Source: CAJQQY01 sp964352225
Lineage (GTDB): Bacteria; Bacteroidota; Bacteroidia; Chitinophagales; Saprospiraceae
Assembly (NCBI GenBank): GCA_964352225.1
Contig: CAYGRM010000091.1
Coordinates: 1 to 19,247, forward strand
DNA: 19,247 nt
Direction of reading: 5' to 3'
The translations under genes were made by a program, and so were the position numbers. Numbering within the stretch: the first letter of the stretch is position 1; every line of letters begins with the position of its first letter. Positions 5,873 to 13,236 of the stretch are shown piece after piece. The notes beneath the pieces were generated by a model, which searched no databases, was not told the origin of the DNA, and saw nothing but the letters and a program-made list of their open reading frames with translations.

Positions 5873-7561
5873 ATGAAATCCCTTTGGACAATTCTTTTGA
5901 TCATTTTAACCGTTCCACTTTTTTCCCAAAATTCATCTACCAACCAGGTAGAAGAAAATTCTTCTCTTCGATATATTCCTAATGAATTTATTATCCAATT
6001 AGAATTAGGAACTAATACCTCTTCTTTTTTTCAAAAAGTAAAAACGCAATGGGGAGAATCAGGCGTAGTTTTCCAAAAGGAACATCGACTTTCTGAAAAG
6101 CTTAATCTATTTTTATTAAAATCAAAAACAGATATTTCGAATGTAAATGTACTGTTAGATAACTTTAGAAAATTACCCGAAGTAAAAGTTATTGGCCAAA
6201 ATTTCCAATTACAACCAAGAGATAAAACGCCCAACGACCCAATGTATACCAGTCAATGGGACATGGAGATTATCAATGCTCCCGCCGTTTGGGAAACTAC
6301 CACAGGCGGAGTAACTGCCTTAGGGGATACGATTGTCGTAGCTATGATGGAAAGTGGCGACTGGCGACATGATGACCTGCAAGATAATGTGTGGATCAAT
6401 TGGAATGAAATAAATAATGATGGAATTGATAATGATGGGAATGGGTTTATTGATGATTACTTCGGTTGGAATGTAGTGGATTCATCTGACTTAATTGGTT
6501 TTGATTTTCAAGGTCATGGGATTCGTGTAGGAGGAATTATTGGTGCTCGAGGTGACAATGAAATGGGAGTAACCGGAGTTAATTGGAATGTAAAAATCAT
6601 GTGGGTGCAAAATAATTTGCAAGTGGATAAAATAATCGAAGGATACGAATATGTTTATCAAAATCGAAAATTATATAATGAAACTAATGGTTCAAAAGGA
6701 GCATTCGTAGTTTCTTCCAATGGATCATTTGGCATCGATGGTGATAGCCCTGACTACCCTGATGGCTTACAAGTATCCGATAATCCTCTTTTCCCTTTGT
6801 GGTGTGATGTACACGAGATGCTCGGAGAAGTCGGTGTTTTAAATGTGGGTTCTACAAATAATAAATCTCTTGATGTAGATGAAGTTGGCGATATGCCTTC
6901 GATATGTCAAACTGAACATTTAATCGTAGTCGCAGAAAGCGATAAACTTGATGAGCTCAGTTCTGGATATGGAAAAGTCAATGTTGACTTAACCGCTCCT
7001 GGAGATGGTTCACCAACGACTGGGCCTGACAATACCTATGCAACGATTGGTTCTACCTCGGGTGCAGCTCCGCATGTAGCTGGCGGAATTGCTTTGTTGT
7101 ATAGTTTACCATGTGAAAAATTAGCCTTGGCAGCAAGAGAAGATCCAAAAGGGACTTCACTTGTAATGAGAGATATTATTTTAGGAGGAGTTGATCAGAA
7201 AGAAGATCAAATAGGTAAAACAGTTTCGGAGGGAAGACTAAATTTAGAAAAAAGTATGGAGTTAGTTAATGACTTTTGCGGTAGCGGAATTGACCTTTTA
7301 GTCATCAATTCGATTGTTCCAAATCCAACTTCGGATTTCATCGAAGTGGATTTTACCCCAAATCAATATGGTGATTATAAAATTCAAATCTTTAATTCAG
7401 TTGGTCAATTAATGACGGAAACTATTTTTACGGCAAGGGAATTTTTACCAGCTAAATTTAAAGTAGATGGAGTTGGAGGCTTGAAAACTGGAATTTATTT
7501 TATCCATATTTCGAACGATTTGGATTTTACAACAGGAAAATTTTTAGTAGCTAAGGATTAA
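5873..7561 (+). CDS. S8 subtilisin-like peptidase with T9SS C-terminal domain, catalytic Asp replaced by Glu
   Basis: The ATG at 5873 is preferred over the in-frame ATG at 5825 because a signal peptide (MKSLWTILLIILTVPLFSQ) follows at once; the product is then 562 residues. A propeptide-like region of about 100 residues precedes the S8 catalytic domain. His215 in GHGIRVGG and Ser396 in STSGAAPHVAG fit the triad, and Asn329/330 in GSTNN fits the oxyanion position. The Asp motif reads AMMESGDW, placing Glu160 where Asp is normal. An acidic NNDGIDNDGNGFIDD stretch soon after probably binds calcium. The last 88 residues form a Por secretion tail (PNPTSDF, QIFNSVGQL, GIYFIHI, TGKFLV), the sorting signal for the type IX system, so the enzyme should reach the cell surface or medium. 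murI starts 12 bases downstream. Activity with Glu is uncertain. Confidence 0.9.
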   Translation: MKSLWTILLIILTVPLFSQNSSTNQVEENSSLRYIPNEFIIQLELGTNTSSFFQKVKTQWGESGVVFQKEHRLSEKLNLFLLKSKTDISNVNVLLDNFRKLPEVKVIGQNFQLQPRDKTPNDPMYTSQWDMEIINAPAVWETTTGGVTALGDTIVVAMMESGDWRHDDLQDNVWINWNEINNDGIDNDGNGFIDDYFGWNVVDSSDLIGFDFQGHGIRVGGIIGARGDNEMGVTGVNWNVKIMWVQNNLQVDKIIEGYEYVYQNRKLYNETNGSKGAFVVSSNGSFGIDGDSPDYPDGLQVSDNPLFPLWCDVHEMLGEVGVLNVGSTNNKSLDVDEVGDMPSICQTEHLIVVAESDKLDELSSGYGKVNVDLTAPGDGSPTTGPDNTYATIGSTSGAAPHVAGGIALLYSLPCEKLALAAREDPKGTSLVMRDIILGGVDQKEDQIGKTVSEGRLNLEKSMELVNDFCGSGIDLLVINSIVPNPTSDFIEVDFTPNQYGDYKIQIFNSVGQLMTETIFTAREFLPAKFKVDGVGGLKTGIYFIHISNDLDFTTGKFLVAKD

Positions 7562-7573
7562 AAAAAGTACTTA

Positions 7574-8332
7574 ATGAAAATAGGATTTTTTGATTCTGGG
7601 GTTGGAGGTTTATCTGTTTTACATACTGCCATGAGAATACTTCCTCCACAGCAGTATATTTATTTTGCTGATTCTAAAAATGCTCCGTACGGAACTAAAT
7701 CAAAAAAAGAAGTCAAAAAATTGACCTTTGCTGCGGTCGATTTTTTGTATAAAAAAAATATTAGTGCTTTAGTGATTGCTTGTAATACTGCCACAAGTGT
7801 TGCAGTTAAGAAACTAAGAACAGAATATGACTTGCCTATCATTGGAATGGAACCTGCCATCAAACCAGCCATTGAAAAATCTAAAAATAAAAAAGTTTTA
7901 CTGGTTGCTACCGCTTTAACTTTGAAAGAAAAAAAACTACATCATCTTTTGAGTCAGCTGAATGCAACTCAAAAAGTCGATGGAATAGCCTTGCCTGATT
8001 TAATTTTATTTGCGGAAAAAATGGAATGGAATCATCCAAAGGTTTCGAAATATTTAGGAAAAAAACTGAATCAGATTAATTGGAAAGATTACAGTTCTAT
8101 TGTTTTAGGTTGTACGCATTTTCTTTTTTTCAAAACTCATTTCCAAAAAATAATTCCTCCGCATATTGAAATTATTGATGGAAACTTAGGAACAGTTTTA
8201 CATCTAAAAAATCAAATTCATCTTTCAACTAATTTGAAAAAAAGTTCCGTAGATTTTTATATTTCTGAAAAAAAAGTAGAATCTGCACTCTTTCAACCTC
8301 ATTTAGATTGGTTAAAAAAACAAAATCCTTAA
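7574..8332 (+). CDS. murI: glutamate racemase
   Basis: The 252-residue product is a complete glutamate racemase, which supplies D-glutamate for peptidoglycan precursors in the cytoplasm. The two catalytic cysteines are both visible: Cys70 in ACNTATS and Cys180 in GCTHF, followed by His182. The N-terminal FDSGVGG at residues 6-12 and PYG at 38-40 are the other substrate-site motifs. The length is slightly short for the family (usually 255-285) but no motif is missing. The gap to the upstream subtilase is only 12 bases, so the two could share a transcript although their functions are unrelated. The stop codon lies one base from the stop of the convergent lipase-like gene, leaving no room for a terminator between them. 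Confidence 0.96.
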   Translation: MKIGFFDSGVGGLSVLHTAMRILPPQQYIYFADSKNAPYGTKSKKEVKKLTFAAVDFLYKKNISALVIACNTATSVAVKKLRTEYDLPIIGMEPAIKPAIEKSKNKKVLLVATALTLKEKKLHHLLSQLNATQKVDGIALPDLILFAEKMEWNHPKVSKYLGKKLNQINWKDYSSIVLGCTHFLFFKTHFQKIIPPHIEIIDGNLGTVLHLKNQIHLSTNLKKSSVDFYISEKKVESALFQPHLDWLKKQNP

Positions 8333-8333
8333 A

Positions 8334-9254
8334 TTACTTTTCTCCACTAAAATGAATCGGCTCGCCATTTTTCTCATCAAACCTTGTTAGCAATTCTTTG
8401 ATTGGATGCAGTTTTAGAGACAACACTTTTTCCGTATCTGAGTGAGCAGATTGTAGCTTAGCTTCATCGTACAATGGTATCACTTTTCCTAAATGTTCAT
8501 GTAAGGTATTAATCTGATTCGGTTCGGCATTGTAAGAGGTAATGTCTACCTGATTAAAGTCAATATTCTGACTATCAATCAGTTGCGAAGCCAAAGGCCT
8601 GGAACCTGGACTCTCAAAAGTGATGGCCTTTGCATTATCTTTCACCGCACAAAGCTCTGCTAAAACAGCTCCTAGAGAATGTCCTGTATGAATAATAATT
8701 GGCTCCTTTTTATATTTTTCCAAATAACTTTCTTTGACTTTTTGAACAAAATGCTGTGCTGCTTCGAATTGTTGTAATGGAATTTTTCCATGAAAAATAT
8801 CATAATCATCGTCCATGTCTTTGATCATATCCCAAATCTTTCCATCATCAATAGCAATCGAAATTTGATCAAGCGACAGCTCATTTAGCTTTATATTCAA
8901 GTCAGTTCCTCGGTGCGCGATGATTAGCTGATTCGTTTTTTTATTTACATAAGCTCTCCCAAAATACCCACCTCGAGCAAATGTTTTGGCTCCCACGTAA
9001 GGAATTAATGCACCCCAATCTTCACTATCCACCATTTCGATAACTTTTCCAAAATCGATATTCAACCGATCTCTATAATTTTTTTCATCAAAATCTAAAA
9101 ATGGATTTAAATGGTCAGGTAATTCTTTCGCATCTTTATCATCATAGACATGAGCACTTAGTAAAGCGTATTCGTAAGGTGTCGTAACTCCGTTTTTTTG
9201 ACAAGAAGAAAGGACGGAGGAAAAAATTAAAATGTAAAAAAAGATACTTCGCAT
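8334..9254 (-). CDS. lipoprotein with class 3 lipase-like alpha/beta hydrolase fold
   Basis: The 306-residue protein has a lipoprotein signal ending at Cys18 (LSSC). Lipase class 3 motifs follow: IIAHRGTD at residues 111-118 (oxyanion-side HRGT), then HTGHSLGAVLAEL with the nucleophile Ser193 inside GHSLG, then ITFESPGS at 211-218, where FESPG follows the nucleophile strand. The third triad residue is not obvious; a His in the later stretch (such as His271) and an acidic residue after the SPG block are candidates. The family includes triacylglycerol lipases and phospholipases; the substrate cannot be told. It is anchored to a membrane, inner or outer. The neighbouring outer-membrane protein is on the same strand upstream, but about 200 bases including a hairpin separate them, so it is probably transcribed from its own promoter. 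Confidence 0.82.
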   Translation of the reverse strand: MRSIFFYILIFSSVLSSCQKNGVTTPYEYALLSAHVYDDKDAKELPDHLNPFLDFDEKNYRDRLNIDFGKVIEMVDSEDWGALIPYVGAKTFARGGYFGRAYVNKKTNQLIIAHRGTDLNIKLNELSLDQISIAIDDGKIWDMIKDMDDDYDIFHGKIPLQQFEAAQHFVQKVKESYLEKYKKEPIIIHTGHSLGAVLAELCAVKDNAKAITFESPGSRPLASQLIDSQNIDFNQVDITSYNAEPNQINTLHEHLGKVIPLYDEAKLQSAHSDTEKVLSLKLHPIKELLTRFDEKNGEPIHFSGEK

Positions 9255-9271
9255 TTTGTTTTTTTTAAATA

Positions 9272-9304
9272 CAAAAATATCTATTTAAAACGGATTCAAA
9301 TGGA
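9272..9304 (-). promoter_or_regulatory. candidate promoter of the lipase-like gene
   Basis: On the minus strand TATTTTTG (9279 down to 9272) fits the Bacteroidota -7 consensus TAnnTTTG. A TTTG lies 17 bases upstream, slightly closer than the usual 19-21. The start codon is 17 bases after the -7 box. The match occurs in AT-rich DNA and could be chance. Confidence 0.4.
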
Positions 9305-9342
9305 AAGATAATATGAATGAAGGCGAATAATGGATAAATCGA

Positions 9343-9458
9343 TTTTTTGCCACAGATTATACTGATTAGTTTGATCTTTATGATTGTTCTCAGGATGTTT
9401 TATCTAAAAACAGAAATCATAAGAATCTTAGAAGATCAGCGTAATCTGCGGCAAAAAA
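9343..9458. repeat. long hairpin, CCACAGATT family, abutting a stop codon
   Basis: The left arm starts TTTTTTGCCACAGATTAT and the right arm ends TAATCTGCGGCAAAAAAA; pairing continues inward through CTGATTAGTTTGATC and GAAGATCAGCG, and ATGATT with AATCAT. The right end lies three bases from the stop codon of the outer-membrane protein gene (minus strand). For that transcript the 3' side of the stem ends in A-U pairs, followed by sequence without an unpaired U-run. It could still protect the mRNA end. An apparent plus-strand reading frame over it is only repeat sequence. Confidence 0.78.
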
Positions 9459-9461
9459 AAA

Positions 9462-10133
9462 TCAAAACCGCAATCCCGTTTCAACCCCAATATGAAAAGA
9501 GTTGTTATCATAAGAATGATAAGCTGGGATCAATTCAAATCTACCAATCGTTTGAATAAAAAAAGTTGGTCCATTATTAATTTCAGATTCCCAACCAAAA
9601 GAAAGATTGCTCGATAAATATATTTCTCTAACAGCAGACGTTCGTTCTATTTTTTCTTCAGCATTTGGTCCAGTAAATGGGGCAAAATATTTTTCTTTCC
9701 AATGGGAAAAAACATAAAAATTAAATTGAGTCCCTGCTTCTAGGAATAATCTATTTTCACGATTTACATTTTTTAAAACGAACCGAAATCTAAATGGAAT
9801 TTCTGCAAAAAAATCTTTCGAATTTACTCGCAAATAATCAACGGGGGCTGCGTCAGGATCAATTCCCCATATTTTAAAGTCTTCATAAGAAAACCTTGAA
9901 GCTAATCTAAATCCAGAAACTAGAATCCATCTATCCGCAATTGGATAATTTACATTGGCACCAATTCTGACGGTGTGTAATGAGGAGACATAACGATCTA
10001 GTTTATCATTTTTAAAATCAATCCGATCTCCATAATCATAGCCAAAGACCAAATCGGTATGACAATTTTTAATTCCATATTGAGCAGAAGCCAAGCATGG
10101 CAAAAAAAGAAAAGCAATAATTAAGTTTTTCAT
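9462..10133 (-). CDS. outer-membrane beta-barrel protein
   Basis: The 223-residue protein has a signal peptide (MKNLIIAFLFLPCLASAQ, cleavage after SAQ). Its alternating strands of a small porin-like barrel include VSGFRLASRFSY, AEIPFRFRFVL, RLFLEAGTQFNFYVF and IYLSSNLSFGWESE. It ends in GVETGLRF with a terminal Phe, the usual barrel-assembly signal. This fits the Bacteroidota outer-membrane beta-barrel families (PorT-like/OMP_b-brl). I cannot assign a function or ligand. It is divergent from korA, and the 211 bases between them contain the palindromes at 10247-10274. Whether those sites also control this gene cannot be told. It stops three bases from the hairpin at 9343-9458. Confidence 0.8.
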   Translation of the reverse strand: MKNLIIAFLFLPCLASAQYGIKNCHTDLVFGYDYGDRIDFKNDKLDRYVSSLHTVRIGANVNYPIADRWILVSGFRLASRFSYEDFKIWGIDPDAAPVDYLRVNSKDFFAEIPFRFRFVLKNVNRENRLFLEAGTQFNFYVFSHWKEKYFAPFTGPNAEEKIERTSAVREIYLSSNLSFGWESEINNGPTFFIQTIGRFELIPAYHSYDNNSFHIGVETGLRF

Positions 10134-10246
10134 ATTAAATTTATTTTTTGATGTTGATGACTTTACAAAAACGTAGTTTTATTGATGATATTTCAATGTT
10201 AAAATTCGCTGCGTTACCCCTAATCAATGCTAAAAGTCACCTTCCT

Positions 10247-10274
10247 ATGTGATAGAAATCACATGGTGATTTCT
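10247..10274. promoter_or_regulatory. CRP/FNR-type operator candidate overlapping a second inverted repeat
   Basis: ATGTGATAGAAATCACAT at 10247-10264 is a perfect palindrome with 7-base arms and contains TGTGA-N6-TCACA, the consensus recognised by CRP-type regulators. Overlapping it, AGAAATCAC (10254-10262) pairs perfectly with GTGATTTCT (10266-10274) across three bases. The two share the central half-site and cannot both form as hairpins. The site's centre is about 66 bases upstream of the transcription start predicted from the kor -7 box, close to class I activator positions. Confidence 0.62.
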
Positions 10275-10308
10275 CTAAACTTCTTTTCTTTCACAAGTGT
10301 TATATTCC

Positions 10309-10316
10309 TATCTTTG
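10309..10316 (+). promoter_or_regulatory. -7 promoter box of korA
   Basis: TATCTTTG is an exact match to the Bacteroidota -7 consensus TAnnTTTG, placing the transcription start near 10321 and leaving a 5' leader of about 24 bases before the ATG at 10345. No good -33 TTTG is present at the expected distance, as might be expected for an activator-dependent promoter. It also argues against the in-frame GTG at 10297 as start. Confidence 0.6.
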
Positions 10317-10344
10317 CACCCGATTTTGTAATAGAAAAAAGACA

Positions 10345-12192
10345 ATGAGTACCAAAATAGAAAAACAAGAAATAACCATAAAATTCGCTGGTGATTCAGG
10401 CGATGGTATGCAGTTAACTGGTAGTTTATTTACTGGAGATACTGCTCTGACAGGAAGTGACTTAGCCACCTTCCCTGATTTCCCTGCTGAAATTAGAGCT
10501 CCAATCGGAACATTAGCAGGAGTTTCAGGTTTCCAGTTGCATTTTGGTAGCCGTAGAATTTACACTCCGGGTGACCAATGTGATGTATTAGTGGCAATGA
10601 ATGCTGCTGCGCTAAAGTCTAACCTCACTAATATTAAGCAAGGTGGTACGATCATTTTGAGTACGGATGGTTTTGACAAAAAGAACCTTCGACTAGCAAA
10701 ATATGCAGATGGAGAAAATCCTTTGGAAAATGATTCATTAGCTAATTTCGAAGTTTTTGAAATCGACATTACCAAACTTACTCGCGAAGCTTTAAAAGAA
10801 TCTTCACTTGGAACAAAGGAAAAAGACCGTTGTAAAAACATGTTCGTCTTGGGATTCCTTTTTTGGCGATATGATAGAAAATTAGATGTGACTATTGATT
10901 TTCTCACACAAAAATTTTCTAAGAAACCCGAAATTCTTAAAGCTAATATCAAATGCCTCAAAACTGGATTTCACTATGGTGAAACTACGGAGACATTTAT
11001 TACCCAATATAAAGTAAAACCTGCGCCGCTCGAAAAAGGAACTTATCGAAACATCAAAGGCAATGAAGCTCTAGTGATTGGGTTAATTACTGCCGCTCGA
11101 AAATCGAAGTTGTCGCTTTTTTATGGAAGTTATCCAATTACTCCTGCTTCCGATATTTTGCACGGTTTGGCAAAATATAAAAACTATAGTGTAAAGACTT
11201 TCCAAGCAGAAGATGAAATTGCTGCAGTTTGTTCTGCCATCGGTGCTTCGTACGGAGGTGATTTAGGAATAACGGGAACATCAGGTCCTGGTTTGGCGCT
11301 AAAAGGGGAAGCTATTGGTTTGGCGATGATGTTAGAATTGCCCTTGGTTATAGTGAATGTTCAACGAGGTGGTCCTTCAACTGGTCTGCCTACGAAGACT
11401 GAACAATCTGATTTGATGCAAGCATATTATGGTCGAAATGGAGAGTGTCCTTTGCCTATAATTTCTGCCAGTTCGCCTTCTGACTGTTTTGAAGCAGCCA
11501 TGGAAGCTTGTCGAATTGCCATGCAACATATGACGCCAGTTATCTTATTGAGTGATGGATATATTGCCAATGGTTCAGAACCTTGGCGTTTTCCAAAAGC
11601 AGCCGATATTCCTTCCATCGATATTCAATTTAAAAAACCGATTGAGGAAGATGAAACTTATTTACCCTATTTCCGCGATGAAAAGTTAGTTCGAGAATGG
11701 GCTTTACCAGGAACAAAAGGATTAGCACATCGACTAGGAGGCTTGGAAAAAGAAGCGAATACGGGGAATGTTTCCTATGATCCTGCCAACCATGAATACA
11801 TGATAAAAACGCGGGAAGCAAAAGTGGAGAAAATTGCTGATTATATTCCTGAGCAAAAAGTTACGATGGGTGTCGAAGAAGGTGATTTATTGTTATTAGG
11901 CTGGGGATCCACTTTTGGAGTGATGGAATCTATCACCAAAGAACTCGCTGCGGAAGGCTTAAAAGTGGGTCATACTCACTTACGATATATTCGTCCATTC
12001 CCTAAAAACTTAGGGGAGATTTTGAAAAATTATAAAAAAGTAATGATTCCAGAAATCAATAATGGGCAATTATCAAAAATAATTAGAGAGCGTTTTTTAA
12101 TCGATCCTATTCAGTTTAATAAAATACAGGGAGTGCCGATTATGAAGGCGGAATTGAGGTATGCCATTAAGGAAGTGTTGGAGAATATGTGA
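10345..12192 (+). CDS. korA: 2-oxoacid (2-oxoglutarate):ferredoxin oxidoreductase, gamma-alpha fused subunit
   Basis: The enzyme oxidatively decarboxylates a 2-oxoacid, most likely 2-oxoglutarate, to the acyl-CoA and passes electrons to ferredoxin. The 615-residue protein fuses two domains. The N-terminal gamma domain (FAGDSGDGMQLTG at residues 14-26) runs to about 210. The alpha domain follows, with GSYPITPASD near 261-270, QAEDE at 287-291, TSGPG at 312-316 and QRGGPSTGLPT at 340-350. The last is the usual substrate-side motif of KorA-type subunits. The ATG at 10345 is chosen because a GTG 48 bases earlier lies upstream of the predicted transcription start. The partner korB lies 2 kb downstream, behind a hairpin and three small genes, instead of directly adjacent. 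A CRP-type palindrome and a TATCTTTG box precede it. The 2-oxoglutarate specificity follows from overall resemblance and is not proven. Confidence 0.93.
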   Translation: MSTKIEKQEITIKFAGDSGDGMQLTGSLFTGDTALTGSDLATFPDFPAEIRAPIGTLAGVSGFQLHFGSRRIYTPGDQCDVLVAMNAAALKSNLTNIKQGGTIILSTDGFDKKNLRLAKYADGENPLENDSLANFEVFEIDITKLTREALKESSLGTKEKDRCKNMFVLGFLFWRYDRKLDVTIDFLTQKFSKKPEILKANIKCLKTGFHYGETTETFITQYKVKPAPLEKGTYRNIKGNEALVIGLITAARKSKLSLFYGSYPITPASDILHGLAKYKNYSVKTFQAEDEIAAVCSAIGASYGGDLGITGTSGPGLALKGEAIGLAMMLELPLVIVNVQRGGPSTGLPTKTEQSDLMQAYYGRNGECPLPIISASSPSDCFEAAMEACRIAMQHMTPVILLSDGYIANGSEPWRFPKAADIPSIDIQFKKPIEEDETYLPYFRDEKLVREWALPGTKGLAHRLGGLEKEANTGNVSYDPANHEYMIKTREAKVEKIADYIPEQKVTMGVEEGDLLLLGWGSTFGVMESITKELAAEGLKVGHTHLRYIRPFPKNLGEILKNYKKVMIPEINNGQLSKIIRERFLIDPIQFNKIQGVPIMKAELRYAIKEVLENM

Positions 12193-12197
12193 TTTTA

Positions 12198-12301
12198 TTT
12201 TTGCCACAGATTTGGACTGACTTTTATTATGACTTTGCGCTGATTTTTAAATAGTCTGTGAAAAGTCATCTAACAAGGTCAGTCCAAGTCTGTGGCAAAA
12301 A
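12198..12301. repeat. long hairpin, CCACAGATT family, 5 bases after the korA stop
   Basis: The outer arms 12198-12221 and 12278-12301 match at 23 of 24 positions (TTTTTGCCACAGA on the left, TCTGTGGCAAAAA on the right), and inner ATGACTTT and AAAAGTCAT arms add pairing. The stem ends in A-U pairs. On the plus strand it lacks a U-run after the stem, so it is not a standard terminator. The arms are nearly intact, suggesting a recent or selected copy. The rest of 12193-12430 holds no gene. Confidence 0.82.
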
Positions 12302-12384
12302 ACACATAATCGTCAACATCCAACGAATAATCACTCAATCTACCCACTTCCAAAAACTACCTTTTAAAAGTAAAAGGTTGGATG

Positions 12385-12392
12385 CATCTTTG
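12385..12392 (+). promoter_or_regulatory. weak candidate -7 box for the SH3b-korB gene group
   Basis: CATCTTTG, 38 bases before the first SH3b gene, differs from TAnnTTTG at one base and resembles the korA box TATCTTTG. No convincing -33 box accompanies it. If real, korB is transcribed separately from korA. Confidence 0.3.
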
Positions 12393-12430
12393 AATTGTAA
12401 ACGATAGATAATCATCTAAACAATTTAAAA

Positions 12431-13225
12431 ATGAAAATTATCCAAGTTTTGATATTGATGTTTTTATGCCTTGATTTTCAATCAGTTAGAGCCAATTCGA
12501 GTTATGTTTGGGGCGATACTTTACATGTTTGGGCGACGTCAGGTTTGAATATGCGGGAAGGACCAGGGACGGATTTTTTAAAAATGAAAAAACTCGAATA
12601 TGGGGATAAAGTACAAGTAATTGATGATCAGTTAAATGCCAAATCTTTGAGTTTGACCATTTTAAAAAAGAATAAAAGACACAACCAATTCAACCTAACA
12701 GGACATTGGGTCAAAGTGAAAATTGGGAAAAGAGAAGGATATGTTTTTGATGGATATTTGTCAAGGTTGCCAGCAATGGAAATGAAAAAAACTAAGGATG
12801 GTGAAACCTATTTTGAACATTTTAATGAATATGCTAAGCGTGAATTTGGGATTGACTCCACAGCACTTACTATTGATTCATTAAATAATTACGATGAAAG
12901 ATTTGTTTATCAAAATGGAATGGAGTGGAAAGATCCAAGTAGTGAATGTTACTTTGCAACATTGGATTTAGGAAAAATTTCCTTCAATGAAGCTTATTTA
13001 ATTTTTGAAAAAATGACTTCGTTCGAGCACCATGCGAAATATTTCCATCCCAGAGATTTAGCATTTAATGAACCTGGTCAGCCGATTGAATATGACTATT
13101 TCCAAACGACTGTTGAAAAAGAAAAAAATGGTTTTTACCATTTACAATTCGATACTGATTTTTTTGGAATGACGTTAAAGTTTGTGGATGGAAAATTTAT
13201 TATCTCTGAATGGGGATGTTGTTAA
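12431..13225 (+). CDS. secreted SH3b-domain protein, first tandem copy
   Basis: The 264-residue protein has a signal peptide (hydrophobic residues 4-16, cleavage near VRA-N). A bacterial SH3 domain follows at about residues 32-111, with the signature ATSGLNMREGPGTDF at one end and HWVKVKIGKREGYVFDGYLS at the other. SH3b domains usually bind peptidoglycan peptides or other wall ligands. The 150 residues after it are not recognised; they form a mixed alpha/beta segment that ends in ISEWGCC. There is no catalytic NlpC/P60 motif. A paralogue starts 11 bases after its stop, with the SH3b part about 80% identical in DNA by eye and the C-terminal part much diverged. The placement between korA and korB has no obvious metabolic reason. 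Confidence 0.82.
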   Translation: MKIIQVLILMFLCLDFQSVRANSSYVWGDTLHVWATSGLNMREGPGTDFLKMKKLEYGDKVQVIDDQLNAKSLSLTILKKNKRHNQFNLTGHWVKVKIGKREGYVFDGYLSRLPAMEMKKTKDGETYFEHFNEYAKREFGIDSTALTIDSLNNYDERFVYQNGMEWKDPSSECYFATLDLGKISFNEAYLIFEKMTSFEHHAKYFHPRDLAFNEPGQPIEYDYFQTTVEKEKNGFYHLQFDTDFFGMTLKFVDGKFIISEWGCC

Positions 13226-13236
13226 AAATAAAAATC

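Noticed and set aside
9347..9559. Plus-strand open frame over the hairpin at 9343-9458
   Set aside because: It is repeat sequence plus the antisense of the outer-membrane protein gene.
10297..10344. GTG start extending korA by 16 codons
   Set aside because: It lies upstream of the predicted transcription start from the TATCTTTG box, and the added residues match nothing in the family.
286..12301. Possibility that the repeated CAGATT and GCAGAG units are a CRISPR array
   Set aside because: The units are arranged as single hairpins at separate loci, without regularly spaced identical repeats or spacers.
12198..12301. Hairpin after korA as a standard rho-independent terminator
   Set aside because: The stem is followed by AAAAA rather than a U-run on the korA transcript; the flanking U and A runs pair with each other.
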